The notes: generated by a model from the sequence alone, not told the origin. 64,000 nt of DNA from Clostridia bacterium (GCA_910575625.1 CAJTFD010000009.1:62001-126000), one strand, 5' to 3'. Counted from the first letter of the stretch, positions 17,381-27,352 are shown. A program made the numbers and translations.

Positions 17381-19228
17381 TTACACGGCCTCCACCCGCT
17401 CGAACTGGCTGTTATACAGCCCCGCATAGAACCCGCCAGCCTTCATCAGTTCCCCGTGGCTGCCCTGCTCGATGATATCCCCGTCCTTCATCACCAAGAT
17501 CAGGTCCGCGTCCCATATGGTGGAGAGCCGATGGGCGATCACAAAACTGGTCCGCCCTTCCATCAGGTTATCCATAGCCTTCTGGATCTGCACCTCCGTC
17601 CGGGTATCCACAGACGACGTGGCCTCATCCAAGATCAAGATCTTATTATCCGCCAGGATCGCCCGGGCGATGGTGAGCAGCTGCTTCTGCCCCTGGGACA
17701 CATTGCTGGTCTCCTCATTTAAGACCATCTGATACCCGCCCGGCTGGGTCATGATGTAATTGTGGATATGGGCCGCTTTTGCCGCCGCGATCACCTCCGC
17801 ATCTGTGGCGTCCAGTCTGCCGTAACGGATATTTTCCATGATCGTGCCGTTGAAGAGCCAGGTATCCTGCAGGACCATGCCGAACATCTCCCGGAGCTGC
17901 CCTCTGCCAAAATCCTGCACATCATGCCCGTCGATCTTCACAGCGCCCTTATTTACATCGTAAAAACGCATCAGCAATTTGACCATCGTGGTCTTCCCCG
18001 CGCCGGTGGGCCCAACGATGGCCACCTTCTGCCCGTCTCTTACCTTTGTGGAAAAATCATGGATGATCATATTTTCCGGGTCGTAGCCAAATCCCACATG
18101 GTCGAACTCCACATTGCCCTTCAACCCCGAAATATCCACCGCTCCCTCCGCCAGCTGTTCCTCTTCCTCCTCATCCAGGAACTCGAACACCCGCTCCGCA
18201 GCGGCCGCCGTGGACTGGAGCATATTGGTCACCTGGGCCATCTGGGTGATCGGCTGGGTGAAGTTGCGGATATATTGGAAAAAGGACTGGATATCCCCCA
18301 CCTCGATCGTTTTCTTGATCGCAAAATAGCCGCCCAGGAGGGCCACCATCACATAGCCCACATTTCCCACGAACTGCATGACCGGCATCATGATCCCGGA
18401 GAAAAACTGGGATTTCCAGGCGGACTCATACAGCTTCTGGTTGGTCTCCTCGAAGGTGTCGATCACATCCTCTTCCTTATTAAACGCCTTTACGATATTC
18501 TGCCCCGCGTAGACCTCCTCGATCTGCCCGTTGACCTCTCCCAGATATTTCTGCTGCCCGCGGAAATATTTCTGGGAACGTTTCATCACCGCGCCGATGA
18601 TGCCCATGGCGACCGGCAAGATCAAAAGCGCGCACAGTGTCATCCATATATTGATACTCAGCATCATGAACAACACACCGATCAGCGTAGTCACCGAGGT
18701 GATCAGCTGGGTCACACTTTGATTCAGGCTCTGCTGCAGGGTATCCACATCGTTGGTCACCCTTGAGAGGGTTTCCCCGTGGGTCCTGCTCTCAAAATAT
18801 TTCATCGGCATCCGATGGATCTTCGCCGATATATCTTGGCGCATGGTGTACGTCACATCATTGGAGATGCCCGTCATCACGAACCCCTGTATAAATGTAA
18901 AGCAGGCGCTGACCAGATAAAGCCCCAGTACCCCCAGCAAGATCTCTGTGATCTTAGAAAAATCGATCCCACCAGTCCCGCTGATCTTGGCCACCAGTCC
19001 GTTAAACAGCTCCGTGGTCGCCTGCCCTAAGATCTTCGGCCCCACGATATTGAACACGGTCCCTGCCACCGCAAAGAGCAGCATAAACAGAAAACGTATC
19101 TTATATTTATCCATGTACCGGAACAATTTTTTCAGCGTCCCCTTAAAGTCCCTGGCTTTCTCGCCGCTCATCCCCCGGCCGTGGCCCATAGGCCCTCTGG
19201 GCCCGACACTTCTTCTCTCTCCACTCAT
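17381..19228 (-). CDS. ABC exporter half-transporter, catalytic-site subunit
   Basis: A 615-residue type-IV ABC half-transporter: six membrane helices (about 45-350), then an ATPase domain. Walker A is GPTGAGKTT. Walker B is ILILDEATSS with the catalytic Glu, and the switch His is in IAHRLS. The signature is VSQGQ instead of LSGGQ. In heterodimeric exporters such as TM287/288 or BmrCD, a non-canonical signature in one subunit pairs with a damaged Walker B in the other; that is exactly the pattern with the upstream gene. Start and stop codons overlap the upstream ABC gene by 4 bases. The likely role is multidrug or lipid-like substrate export. Confidence 0.92.
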   Translation of the reverse strand: MSGERRSVGPRGPMGHGRGMSGEKARDFKGTLKKLFRYMDKYKIRFLFMLLFAVAGTVFNIVGPKILGQATTELFNGLVAKISGTGGIDFSKITEILLGVLGLYLVSACFTFIQGFVMTGISNDVTYTMRQDISAKIHRMPMKYFESRTHGETLSRVTNDVDTLQQSLNQSVTQLITSVTTLIGVLFMMLSINIWMTLCALLILPVAMGIIGAVMKRSQKYFRGQQKYLGEVNGQIEEVYAGQNIVKAFNKEEDVIDTFEETNQKLYESAWKSQFFSGIMMPVMQFVGNVGYVMVALLGGYFAIKKTIEVGDIQSFFQYIRNFTQPITQMAQVTNMLQSTAAAAERVFEFLDEEEEEQLAEGAVDISGLKGNVEFDHVGFGYDPENMIIHDFSTKVRDGQKVAIVGPTGAGKTTMVKLLMRFYDVNKGAVKIDGHDVQDFGRGQLREMFGMVLQDTWLFNGTIMENIRYGRLDATDAEVIAAAKAAHIHNYIMTQPGGYQMVLNEETSNVSQGQKQLLTIARAILADNKILILDEATSSVDTRTEVQIQKAMDNLMEGRTSFVIAHRLSTIWDADLILVMKDGDIIEQGSHGELMKAGGFYAGLYNSQFERVEAV

Positions 19229-21390
19229 CCTGCCAACTCCTCCTCTGATAACTGTGACATGGCAATCTGACGATAGACCTCGCAGTTTTCCATCAATTCC
19301 GGGTGGGTCCCCTGTCCGACCACACGTCCCCGCTCCAGGACGAGGATCTGATCCGCATGGATGATCGTGCTGATCCGCTGCGCCACGATCAAGGTGGTCG
19401 TATCCGCGGTGGCTCTCTTTAAAGCCCTGCGCAGCGCCGCATCGGTCTTAAGATCCAGCGCGGAAAAACTGTCGTCAAACAAAAAGATCTCCGGTCTCTT
19501 CGCGATCGCCCGGGCGATGGACAGCCGCTGCTTCTGCCCGCCGGATACATTCGACCCGCCCTGAGAGATCGGCGCTCCGTATTTCTCCGGTTTCTCCCGG
19601 ATAAAATCTTCTGCCTGGGCGATGGCCGCAGCCTGCTCTACCTGCTCGTGGGGCGCATCCGGACAACCATACGCGATGTTGGAACGGATCGTCCCGGAGA
19701 ACAGCACACTTTTTTGCGGCACATAGCCCAGCCGGCTCCGCAGATCCTTCTGGCTCATTTTGCGCACATCCACCCCATCCACTTTCACCGCACCTTCCGT
19801 CACATCATAAAAACGGGGGATCAGATTGAGCAGCGTGCTCTTCCCACTCCCGGTGCTGCCGATAAACGCCACCGTCTCACCCTTTTTCGCCGTGAAGGTC
19901 ACATCCCGCAGGACCCGCTCATCCGCATCCGGATAGGAAAAAGATACATGTTCAAATGACACCGTCCCCTCCATCCCCGGATGGATGCCCTCCGGCTCAT
20001 CCGGATCGCAGATCATAGGCTCTGTATCCAAAACCTCCGCGATACGCCCGGCCGACACACTGGCCCTGGGCAGCATGATCGAGAGCATGGTCAGCATCAA
20101 AAAGGACATGATGATCTGCATGGCGTACTGGATGAACGCCATCATATCCCCCACCTGCATCGTCCCGTTGTCCACCGCATGGCCGCCGTTGTACACGATC
20201 AGGATAGACACGCCGTTCATGATCAGCATCATCGTCGGCATCATAAACGTCATACATCTGTTTACAAAAAGGTTCGTCCTGGTCAGGTTCCGGTTCGCCT
20301 CCTCGAAACGCTCCTTCTCATGCTCCTCCCGGCTGAACGCCCGGATCACAGAAAGCCCCGTGAGGATCTCCCGGGTGACTAGATTCAGACGGTCGATCAG
20401 GACCTGGAGCTTTTTGAACCGGGGCATGGCCACAGCAAACAGCACAAGGACCAGCCCGACGATCAGCGCCACCGCCAGCGCGATGATCCAGCTCATGGAC
20501 GCGTCCGTCTTCAAGACCTTCAGGATACCCCCGATCCCCATGATCGGCGCATACATGGCGATCCGGAACACCATGGCCATCAGGAGCTGGATCTGCTGGA
20601 TGTCGTTGGTACTCCGGGTGATCAGGGAAGCCGTAGAGAAACGGTTGTACTCCCCGCTGGAAAACCCGATGACTTTCCGGTAGACACTGTTTCGCAGGTC
20701 GTGCCCGGTCACCGCCGCCACCCGCGCCGACAAAAACGTGACCAAAACAGCCGCCGCCATACTCAAGAACGCCACGCCCAGCATCATCAGCCCGATCTTC
20801 AATATATACCGGATCTGGATCCGATCCACATCACGGCCCATCTGTCCATATTCCTGCTGGACATAGGCCACCGCCGTCTGGGTGATCAAAGAGTCCGGCA
20901 TCTGATCGATCTGCTCACTGGAACTTTCCAGCATCTTCTCCACAGTTTCAGAAGGCAGCTGCCTGATAGCATCCAGAAGATCGGCCTTTGGCGGCAGGCC
21001 CATCTGTTCTTTCACGGCCTGCGCCCGCTCTTCATCCTGGGTCAGGGAATACAGTAAGAGGATCGGCTTGCCTAAGATCTCATTTAATCTTTCCCGCTCC
21101 GTCTTGGAAAGGTCCTCCTTCAGGATACACTGCTCCCCCTCCCTGTCGTAGCAGCTTTCCACAGTCTTTCGGTCCTCCCCATCCATAAACAGTTCCAGAT
21201 CTTCCAAAGAAGAAGACCGGATCTCCTCCGGCACGCCATCCAAGATCCCTTTCTGCTGGATCCCCACATTGACGATATCCGACGTATACGTAGGGAGCGA
21301 CAGTTCGCAGGACGCCTGTAAAAATAAAAGCGCCAGGATACACAAGATAGAACCCGCAGAACGCTTTAGATATTTCATGATCTTTCCCAT
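19225..21390 (-). CDS. ABC exporter half-transporter, degenerate-site subunit with large external loop
   Basis: A 721-residue half-transporter. Walker A is GSTGSGKST (511-519) and the signature VSGGQ (615-619) is canonical. The Walker B is FLFDD, with Asp640 where the catalytic Glu should be, and the switch His is Gln (VAQRIS). So its own ATP site is of the degenerate type. Between helix 1 (about 12-35) and helix 2 (about 195-220) lies an insertion of about 150 polar residues predicted outside the membrane, which explains the extra length over a usual ~580-residue half-transporter. It follows the MarR gene directly. Confidence 0.92.
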   Translation of the reverse strand: MGKIMKYLKRSAGSILCILALLFLQASCELSLPTYTSDIVNVGIQQKGILDGVPEEIRSSSLEDLELFMDGEDRKTVESCYDREGEQCILKEDLSKTERERLNEILGKPILLLYSLTQDEERAQAVKEQMGLPPKADLLDAIRQLPSETVEKMLESSSEQIDQMPDSLITQTAVAYVQQEYGQMGRDVDRIQIRYILKIGLMMLGVAFLSMAAAVLVTFLSARVAAVTGHDLRNSVYRKVIGFSSGEYNRFSTASLITRSTNDIQQIQLLMAMVFRIAMYAPIMGIGGILKVLKTDASMSWIIALAVALIVGLVLVLFAVAMPRFKKLQVLIDRLNLVTREILTGLSVIRAFSREEHEKERFEEANRNLTRTNLFVNRCMTFMMPTMMLIMNGVSILIVYNGGHAVDNGTMQVGDMMAFIQYAMQIIMSFLMLTMLSIMLPRASVSAGRIAEVLDTEPMICDPDEPEGIHPGMEGTVSFEHVSFSYPDADERVLRDVTFTAKKGETVAFIGSTGSGKSTLLNLIPRFYDVTEGAVKVDGVDVRKMSQKDLRSRLGYVPQKSVLFSGTIRSNIAYGCPDAPHEQVEQAAAIAQAEDFIREKPEKYGAPISQGGSNVSGGQKQRLSIARAIAKRPEIFLFDDSFSALDLKTDAALRRALKRATADTTTLIVAQRISTIIHADQILVLERGRVVGQGTHPELMENCEVYRQIAMSQLSEEELAG

Positions 21391-21393
21391 CGG

Positions 21394-21861
21394 TCACATC
21401 TCTCCTTTCTCTGTAGTCCCATCGACCTGGATGGACTCCATGTTTACGATCATCTGCTTCAAAAAACGGGTCAGCAGACAGATCTCCGCCTCCGTAAAGC
21501 CCTGGGTCATGCGGCTGTTGCTGTCTTTCATCATCTCACCGATCTGCTCTGCCAGCTGCCGCCCTTTTTCCGTTAAGTATATACGGGAGACCCTCTGGTC
21601 TTTCTCATCCTGCCTGCGGCAGATATAGTCCGCTTTCTCCATCCGCTGCAGAGACACATTCACCGTCGGGGGCTTTACTTTCAGACGGCTGGCTAATTCC
21701 TTCTGGCTGAGCCCTTCATCCTTGAAAATATGCCAGAGCATGGGCGGCTGTCCCGGATGTAATCCTATACTGTTTAATTGTTGGAAACTTTTCTGAAAAT
21801 ATACATGTGTCATCCGCATGAGCAGGCTCAACACTGTATCTTCCCATTCCTCTCCCTCCAT
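21394..21861 (-). CDS. MarR-family transcriptional regulator
   Basis: A 155-residue winged-helix regulator. The recognition region LSQKELASRLKVKPPTVNVSL (about 54-74) and the wing KADYICRRQDEKDQRVSRIYL (about 79-99) are typical of MarR, including the conserved D-x-R in the wing. It is the first gene of a three-gene operon with the ABC exporter, the usual layout of a substrate-sensing local repressor. A matching inverted repeat lies just downstream of the -10 element of its promoter, consistent with autorepression. The ligand is unknown. Confidence 0.9.
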   Translation of the reverse strand: MEGEEWEDTVLSLLMRMTHVYFQKSFQQLNSIGLHPGQPPMLWHIFKDEGLSQKELASRLKVKPPTVNVSLQRMEKADYICRRQDEKDQRVSRIYLTEKGRQLAEQIGEMMKDSNSRMTQGFTEAEICLLTRFLKQMIVNMESIQVDGTTEKGEM

Positions 21862-21911
21862 CTTCTCACCTCATTTCCCATGGCCCGGGTCTTACACTGG
21901 AAGGCCATTTG

Positions 21912-21925
21912 ATTAGTCGAATAAT
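21912..21925. promoter_or_regulatory. Probable MarR operator 1
   Basis: ATTAGTCGAATAAT is nearly palindromic (12 of 14 positions pair). It sits directly after the -10 element, about 50 bases before the marR start. Confidence 0.6.
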
Positions 21926-21928
21926 CTT

Positions 21929-21957
21929 ATTATATGTTCATATCACATTATATGCAA
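21929..21957 (-). promoter_or_regulatory. Promoter of the marR-ABC operon
   Basis: On the minus strand TTGCAT, a 17-base spacer and TATAAT, next to the putative operator. Confidence 0.75.
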
Positions 21958-22019
21958 TATTTTTTGGTAATTTTATACTTTATTTAGAATTATAAATTGG
22001 CTGTTTTCCCTAATAATAG

Positions 22020-22033
22020 ATTAGTCGGATAAT
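22020..22033. promoter_or_regulatory. Probable MarR operator 2
   Basis: ATTAGTCGGATAAT differs from operator 1 at one base and lies 108 bases upstream of it (minus-strand sense), in otherwise featureless AT-rich DNA. Confidence 0.5.
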
Positions 22034-22140
22034 ATGATCCCTCTATATATTTCAAATAAAATGAGCAAAATCCCGCTAATATCCGTACAAAAATCATTCT
22101 TGTATCCGGCCTCCCCAGCGTATATAATAAAAAATATAAA

Positions 22141-22420
22141 ATGTACCGCAGCAAGAAAAAAGTAAAGACCGAAGATATCCTATATAAAAACTTCAATAAT
22201 GATATATCTTGCCAAGTAGGGTCTGGCGTGTTCATCAATACCGTGAGAGATCACACCAACGAGGATGATCCTATAAAAAAGGCGATAGAGGAATGTATCG
22301 ATAAAGGTATATGAGCAGAATATCTCAAACGAAAAAGGAGCGAGGTGCGCAATATGTTAGTCGCTGAATATAGTTGTGAAGAAGATATAAAGGTCAAACA
22401 GGACGAGGCAATGCTAGCAT
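22141..22420 (+). pseudogene. Decayed Rpn-family (PD-(D/E)XK) nuclease gene
   Basis: In one frame this stretch reads TEDILYKNFNNDISC, then after an internal loss DDPIKKAIEECIDKGI, a TGA stop, and AEYLKRKRSEVRNMLV. Each block matches the intact Rpn-family protein encoded at 51346-52197 (IEDILYKNFNNDISC; DPIKRAVGECIERGI; RNMLVAEYSYEEDI). About 100 residues between the first two blocks are missing, and Leu is replaced by the stop in the third. It is therefore a remnant of a related gene, not a functional copy. The following bases to about 22600 show no gene. Confidence 0.8.
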
Positions 22421-22648
22421 ACCACTATGGATCCGATCTCCCAGTTGGATATGATATCACAAGAATCTGTCGATCCGGATGCCCTTCCTGTTCCCAAGAT
22501 TTACTCGCAAAGAGCGGGTCTTTGATCTTCCCGATCTTGTATACGCCGTATGCGACTTGTTCAAGACATATGATTTTTCTTTTGACCCTGCGCGCATATG
22601 ATGTTAAAATGGTCTCAGGAAGAAAAAGACAGGAGGGCAGACCCCAAA

Positions 22649-22900
22649 ATGAAACGGTTGGTATGCAAAAAAGAATCTGAAGACAAGGATATCGTCGTCT
22701 ACCGGTATACGGACCTGCTGCGGGCGGAGAAGTTGGAAGGAAGCTTCCAGATCGCCAAAACAGACCGCAGTGTATCCACGGTAAAACTCCCTTCTTATAC
22801 CAAGGAACGGATCGATGAGATGCAGCTGGCGGGCAAACTGATCATCGCATCCCTGGATGGCGGCACATGGCTGGAAAAGGCCACTTTGTCGATCCCGTAA
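22649..22900 (+). CDS. Small hypothetical protein upstream of a terminator
   Basis: A predicted 83-residue soluble protein beginning MKRLVCKKESEDKD, with a GGAGG about 12 bases before the ATG. An in-frame ATG at 22598 would add 17 residues. Composition is mixed and globular-looking, with no membrane segment or recognised motif. A strong terminator starts just after its stop, which supports it being a transcribed gene. No promoter could be singled out, and it has no functional neighbour. Confidence 0.55.
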   Translation: MKRLVCKKESEDKDIVVYRYTDLLRAEKLEGSFQIAKTDRSVSTVKLPSYTKERIDEMQLAGKLIIASLDGGTWLEKATLSIP

Positions 22901-22905
22901 AAAAC

Positions 22906-22955
22906 GGACAAGCGCACAGGCTCGCACATCAGAGCCTGTGTACTTGTCCATTCTG
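22906..22955 (+). terminator. Terminator after the small plus-strand gene
   Basis: Two stacked stems, GGACAAG/CTTGTCC and CACAGGCTC/GAGCCTGTG, form an 18-bp interrupted hairpin, followed by ATTCTGTTTTATTT. It may also stop transcription arriving from clpB. Confidence 0.8.
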
Positions 22956-23057
22956 TTTTATTTCCGCAATCAACGAGCCGAGCCGCCGTGCCCGCACGGA
23001 TATCTGGCGACTGCCTTGAGGGGCCGATACCCTGTTGTTTGCAGCGGTGTATCTTAC

Positions 23058-25640
23058 TTATGCCACTCTGCATAGGAGTTTCCCGTCCTCCAGATCGAGC
23101 AGGAGCGTATCCCCCGCGCGTACATTTCCCGCTAAGATACTCTTGGCCGCCAGTGTCTCCACAGTTTTTTGCAGATAGCGTTTCAGCGGCCGTGCGCCGT
23201 AGACCGGGTCATATCCATTCTCCACCACATGCGCCTTGGCCTCTTCTGTCAGTTCCAGCCGCAGTTCCTGATCGGCCAGGCGACGGTTGAGATCCACCAC
23301 CAGAAGGTCCACGATCCGCCCGATATGCGCCTTGGTCAGCGGCTTAAATAAGATCACTTCGTCTAAACGGTTCAGAAATTCCGGTCGGAAATGGCCGCGC
23401 AGCTCCTGCATCACCAGATCCTCCGCCTCTTTTTGGATCTCACCCTCCTCGTTGATCCCGTCTAACAGATGGGCTGCCCCGATATTCGAGGTCATGATCA
23501 GTATGGTGTTCTTAAAATCCACCGTCCGCCCCTGGGAGTCCGTGATCCTGCCATCATCCAGCACCTGCAAAAGTACATTGAACACATCCGGATGGGCTTT
23601 CTCGATCTCGTCGAAAAGGATGACACTGTATGGTTTCCGCCGGACGGCCTCTGTGAGCTGTCCGCCCTCCTCATAGCCCACATATCCTGGAGGCGCGCCG
23701 ATCAGCCGGGATACGGAATGTTTCTCCATGTACTCACTCATGTCGATCCGCACCATATTGTTTTCATCGTCAAAAAGGCGCTCTGCCAAGGTTTTCGCCA
23801 ACTCCGTCTTGCCCACGCCCGTCGGCCCCAAAAACAGGAACGATCCGATCGGTTTGGTGGGGTCTTTGATACCGGCTTTGGAACGTAAGATCGCATCTGT
23901 GACTTTCTGCACGCCCTCATCCTGGCCCACCACCCGCTCATGGAGCTGATCTTCCAGACCCAAGATCTTGCTGCGCTCGCCCTCGGTCAATTTTGCCACT
24001 GGGATCCCTGTCCATCTGGAGATGATCCGCGCGATCTCCTCATCGGTCACTCGCTCGTGGAGCAGGCTGTGCTCCGACTGGGCCATCTGTTCTTCCGCCA
24101 GCTCCAGGTCGTGCTGCAGCCGGGGAAGTTCACCGTACTGCAATTGACTGACTTTTTCCAGGTCATAATGCTGGGTAGCTTTCTCGATCTGCCGGTTTAC
24201 GTCCTCGATCCGCTCCCGGATCTTCTGGACTTTTTCCACAGATACTTTTTCGTTGTCCCACTGGGCTTTTTTGGCGTTGAACGCATCCCGGTGGTCGGCC
24301 AGCTCTTTCTGCAGAGCGACCAGGCGGTCCTGGCTCAATCTGTCGTTTTCCTTCTTTAAAGCCGCCTCCTCGATCTCCATCTGCATGATCTTTCGGGACA
24401 TCTCATCCAGCTCTGTGGGCATGGAATCCAGTTCCGTCTTGATCAGGGCACATGCCTCATCCACCAGGTCGATCGCTTTATCCGGCAGGAAACGGTCGCT
24501 GATGTAACGCTGGGACAGGGCCGCGGCCGCCACCAGTGCGCCGTCTGTGATCTTTACCCCGTGGTAGACTTCGTAGCGTTCTTTTAAGCCCCGGAGGATG
24601 GAAATGGTGTCCTCCACGGACGGCTCATCCACCAGGACCGGCTGGAACCGCCGCTCAAGGGCCGGGTCTTTCTCGATGTACTGCCGGTATTCATCTAAAG
24701 TTGTGGCGCCGATGCAGTGCAGTTCTCCACGTGCCAGCATGGGCTTTAACATATTGCCCGCATCCATGGCGCCGTCTGTCTTGCCTGCGCCCACGATCAG
24801 ATGGAGTTCATCGATGAAGAGGATGATCTCCCCCTCGCTCTTTCGCACTTCTTCCAGGACAGCTTTTAACCGCTCCTCAAATTCACCCCGGTATTTCGCC
24901 CCGGCCACCAGTGCGCCCATGTCCAGTGAAAAGATCCGCTTATCTTTCAGTCCTTCCGGCACATCCCCCCGGACGATCCGCTGCGCCAGACCCTCCACCG
25001 CCGCCGTCTTGCCCACACCGGGCTCCCCGATCAGCACCGGATTATTTTTCGTCTTCCTGGACAAGATCCGGATGATGTTGCGGATCTCCGCATCCCGCCC
25101 GATCACCGGGTCCAACTTCTGATCCCGGGCCCGCTCCACCAAGTCCTGGCCATATTTATTCAGTGTATCGTAGGTCGCCTCCGGGTTGTCGCTGACCACC
25201 CGCTGGTTTCCCCGCACGGTGGATAATGCCTTGAGGAAACGTTCCCTGGTGATGCCGTATTCCTGGAACAGTTTTTTCACCGATGGGCTTGCATGGCGGA
25301 TCAGGGAGAGGAACAGATGCTCCACGGAGATGTATTCATCCCCCATCTGTGTGGCCTCATCCTCCGCCTCCACAAGGGCTTTGTTCAGATATTGCCCGTA
25401 GTGCAGGCTGCCGCCGGATACTTTGACACGGGCCTCCAGAGCCCGCTCAATGCTCGCCTCAAAAGCCTGGGGCTGGATCTCCATCTTCTCCAGCAGCTTT
25501 TTGATCAGGCTGTCCTCCTGGTGGTACAGCGTGTGGAGCAGATGCTCCTGCTCAATCTCCTGGTTTCCATATTCATAAGCAGCTTTCTCCAAGTCCTGGA
25601 CAGCTTGTATTGATTTTTGTGTAAATTTTGCGATATTCAT
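23058..25640 (-). CDS. clpB: ATP-dependent disaggregase ClpB
   Basis: An 860-residue Hsp100 chaperone that extracts proteins from aggregates together with DnaK. It has the N-domain, a first AAA+ module with GEPGVGKTA (about residue 205), the long coiled-coil middle domain (about 410-520) and a second AAA+ module with GPTGVGKTE (about 605). The middle domain separates it from ClpA/ClpC. It is a single gene under a CIRCE-overlapped promoter, so heat-shock control by HrcA is expected. Confidence 0.96.
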   Translation of the reverse strand: MNIAKFTQKSIQAVQDLEKAAYEYGNQEIEQEHLLHTLYHQEDSLIKKLLEKMEIQPQAFEASIERALEARVKVSGGSLHYGQYLNKALVEAEDEATQMGDEYISVEHLFLSLIRHASPSVKKLFQEYGITRERFLKALSTVRGNQRVVSDNPEATYDTLNKYGQDLVERARDQKLDPVIGRDAEIRNIIRILSRKTKNNPVLIGEPGVGKTAAVEGLAQRIVRGDVPEGLKDKRIFSLDMGALVAGAKYRGEFEERLKAVLEEVRKSEGEIILFIDELHLIVGAGKTDGAMDAGNMLKPMLARGELHCIGATTLDEYRQYIEKDPALERRFQPVLVDEPSVEDTISILRGLKERYEVYHGVKITDGALVAAAALSQRYISDRFLPDKAIDLVDEACALIKTELDSMPTELDEMSRKIMQMEIEEAALKKENDRLSQDRLVALQKELADHRDAFNAKKAQWDNEKVSVEKVQKIRERIEDVNRQIEKATQHYDLEKVSQLQYGELPRLQHDLELAEEQMAQSEHSLLHERVTDEEIARIISRWTGIPVAKLTEGERSKILGLEDQLHERVVGQDEGVQKVTDAILRSKAGIKDPTKPIGSFLFLGPTGVGKTELAKTLAERLFDDENNMVRIDMSEYMEKHSVSRLIGAPPGYVGYEEGGQLTEAVRRKPYSVILFDEIEKAHPDVFNVLLQVLDDGRITDSQGRTVDFKNTILIMTSNIGAAHLLDGINEEGEIQKEAEDLVMQELRGHFRPEFLNRLDEVILFKPLTKAHIGRIVDLLVVDLNRRLADQELRLELTEEAKAHVVENGYDPVYGARPLKRYLQKTVETLAAKSILAGNVRAGDTLLLDLEDGKLLCRVA

Positions 25641-25682
25641 AACAACACCTCCATGCCTGCATGGTCTCTTTGTTCTATTAGA

Positions 25683-25711
25683 ACTATAACATGTGTTGTT
25701 AGCACTGTCAA
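25683..25711 (-). promoter_or_regulatory. Promoter of clpB
   Basis: On the minus strand TTGACA, a 17-base spacer and TATAGT. The -35 lies inside the CIRCE operator. Confidence 0.85.
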
Positions 25712-25725
25712 GGCCTGAGTGCTAA
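25699..25725. promoter_or_regulatory. CIRCE operator (HrcA binding site)
   Basis: TTAGCACTG, 9 bases, GAGTGCTAA: the CIRCE inverted repeat with one mismatch in the left arm. HrcA binding here would block the clpB promoter. Confidence 0.93.
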
Positions 25726-25842
25726 TATTTTCAGCTAATTTTTTTAGATCGCCGATCGCACAGCCCTATCTGTCTGTATGCAAAATGTCTATTTAGCCAT
25801 GGGCGCCCGAACGGGGCTCAGCACTGAAGGCATGCGCCTCCA

Positions 25843-27168
25843 CTATCTCACAGCTCTGCGATAGACCAAAAACGCAATGACCGACGCAGCCGTCTCCGCG
25901 ATCCAGAAAGCATTCCACACACCAACAGGCCCAAAGATCCTGCTGAGCAAAAATGCCGCCGGGATGATGATGACAATGTACCGGCACAGGGAGATGATCA
26001 GAGACGGACCGCCTTTACCCAGCCCCTCCAAAGCCCCCGATGAAGTCACAGAGACAGAGGATACAAGAAACCCCGCACTGATGATGCGCAGCGCGCGCTC
26101 CCCGGCGCTGATCGTTCCCGGCGCACTGGTGAACAGACTCATGAGCCAGCCTGGGGCCAACAGGCAGATCAATGTCCCCATCGTCATGATGACCGCGCAC
26201 ATATATAAAACAACCTTGTAGATCCGATCCACCCGTTTGTATTCGCCAGCTCCATAATTGTATCCGATCAACGGCCGCATCCCCTGGATGATCCCATTTG
26301 CCGGCAGATAAAGAAATGTCTGCAATTTATAATAGATCCCCAGGACCAAGATATAAACTCCCGCGTACGCCGCCAAGATCCCATTCAGCGCAGAGATCAA
26401 AAACGACGGCAATGCAAGGTTCAATGCAGCCGGTATACCGACAGAGTACAGCCTCCGGACGATCTTTTTATCCAGGGAAAGATACCGCCTGCTCATATGT
26501 ACGCAGATCGGGCGCACAAGATAGACTGCGAGATAGATCGCCAACGCGAGCGTCTGTCCGATCCCGGTCGCCCAGGCCGCGCCCTCTATCCCCATCTCAG
26601 GAAACGGCCCAAGTCCAAAGATCAGTACAGGATCTAAAAGGATGTTCGCGATACATCCGCACATCATGCTGATCATGGAAACTTTCATCTTCCCCACAGC
26701 CTGGAAGATCTTCTCAAAAGTCACGCCCACAACGTTGATCAGATTAAAAGAAAACGCAATGACAGAATACCGCATACCCAGATCCATGACACTCTCTGCG
26801 GATGTAAACATCCCTAGAAAAAACGGCATAGCGGCGATACATCCGATCGTCATGATGATACCATGGATCACCGCCAGCAGCACTCCCTGTGTGGCCGCCG
26901 TATCTGCCGCCGCCTGGTCTTTTGCGCCCAGGCCAAAGGCGATGACCGCATTGATGCCGATCCCAAAACCAACGCCTGCAGCGATGACGAGATTTTGGAT
27001 CGGATAGACAAGGGACAGCGCCGTCATGGCCTCCTCGCTGATCTGCGCCACAAAAAGACTGTCCACGATGTTGTACAGGGAATTGACCAGCATGGACAGC
27101 ACCATCGGGAGAGCCATCGTCAGCACCAACCCGAAAACCGGCTTTTCCTTCATAAAATCCTCGCTCAT
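25843..27168 (-). CDS. MATE-family efflux transporter
   Basis: A 441-residue membrane protein with about 12 helices arranged as two similar halves. MATE-like features include the start FGLVLTMALPMVLSMLVNSL and the segment NIVDSLFVAQISEEAMTALSL. The family exports drugs or metabolites by Na+ or H+ antiport. The ATG at 27168 is chosen for its AGGAGG site; an in-frame ATG 19 codons earlier lies within the leader. The leader carries a strong promoter and a Rho-independent terminator upstream of the start codon, implying regulated read-through. The substrate cannot be inferred. Confidence 0.9.
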   Translation of the reverse strand: MSEDFMKEKPVFGLVLTMALPMVLSMLVNSLYNIVDSLFVAQISEEAMTALSLVYPIQNLVIAAGVGFGIGINAVIAFGLGAKDQAAADTAATQGVLLAVIHGIIMTIGCIAAMPFFLGMFTSAESVMDLGMRYSVIAFSFNLINVVGVTFEKIFQAVGKMKVSMISMMCGCIANILLDPVLIFGLGPFPEMGIEGAAWATGIGQTLALAIYLAVYLVRPICVHMSRRYLSLDKKIVRRLYSVGIPAALNLALPSFLISALNGILAAYAGVYILVLGIYYKLQTFLYLPANGIIQGMRPLIGYNYGAGEYKRVDRIYKVVLYMCAVIMTMGTLICLLAPGWLMSLFTSAPGTISAGERALRIISAGFLVSSVSVTSSGALEGLGKGGPSLIISLCRYIVIIIPAAFLLSRIFGPVGVWNAFWIAETAASVIAFLVYRRAVR

Positions 27169-27214
27169 AGTTCCTCCTATCCGCAGATATCTTCCATAAC
27201 ACCGCTCACACATT

Positions 27215-27252
27215 AAAAAAGCCACACAACCATCTCACGATAGCTGTGTGGC
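27215..27252 (-). terminator. Leader terminator (attenuator) before the MATE gene
   Basis: On the minus strand a 14-bp stem with a GTGA tetraloop (outer GCCACACA/TGTGTGGC, inner CTATC/GATGG) followed by TTTTTT. It lies between a strong promoter at 27308-27337 and the MATE start codon, so it can act as an attenuator. It could also end transcripts from the sigma-factor gene. Confidence 0.75.
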
Positions 27253-27307
27253 GAAAAGAGGACAGCAGTCACTGCCTGGAAATATCCACTCAAAATTTCA
27301 TAGAGGT

Positions 27308-27337
27308 ATTATAGCACGAGCCTGCTCCCGTTGTCAA
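27308..27337 (-). promoter_or_regulatory. Strong promoter of the MATE leader
   Basis: On the minus strand TTGACA, an 18-base spacer and TATAAT. The predicted transcript starts about 130 bases before the MATE start codon. Confidence 0.8.
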
Positions 27338-27352
27338 GTATCCGCACTTGTT

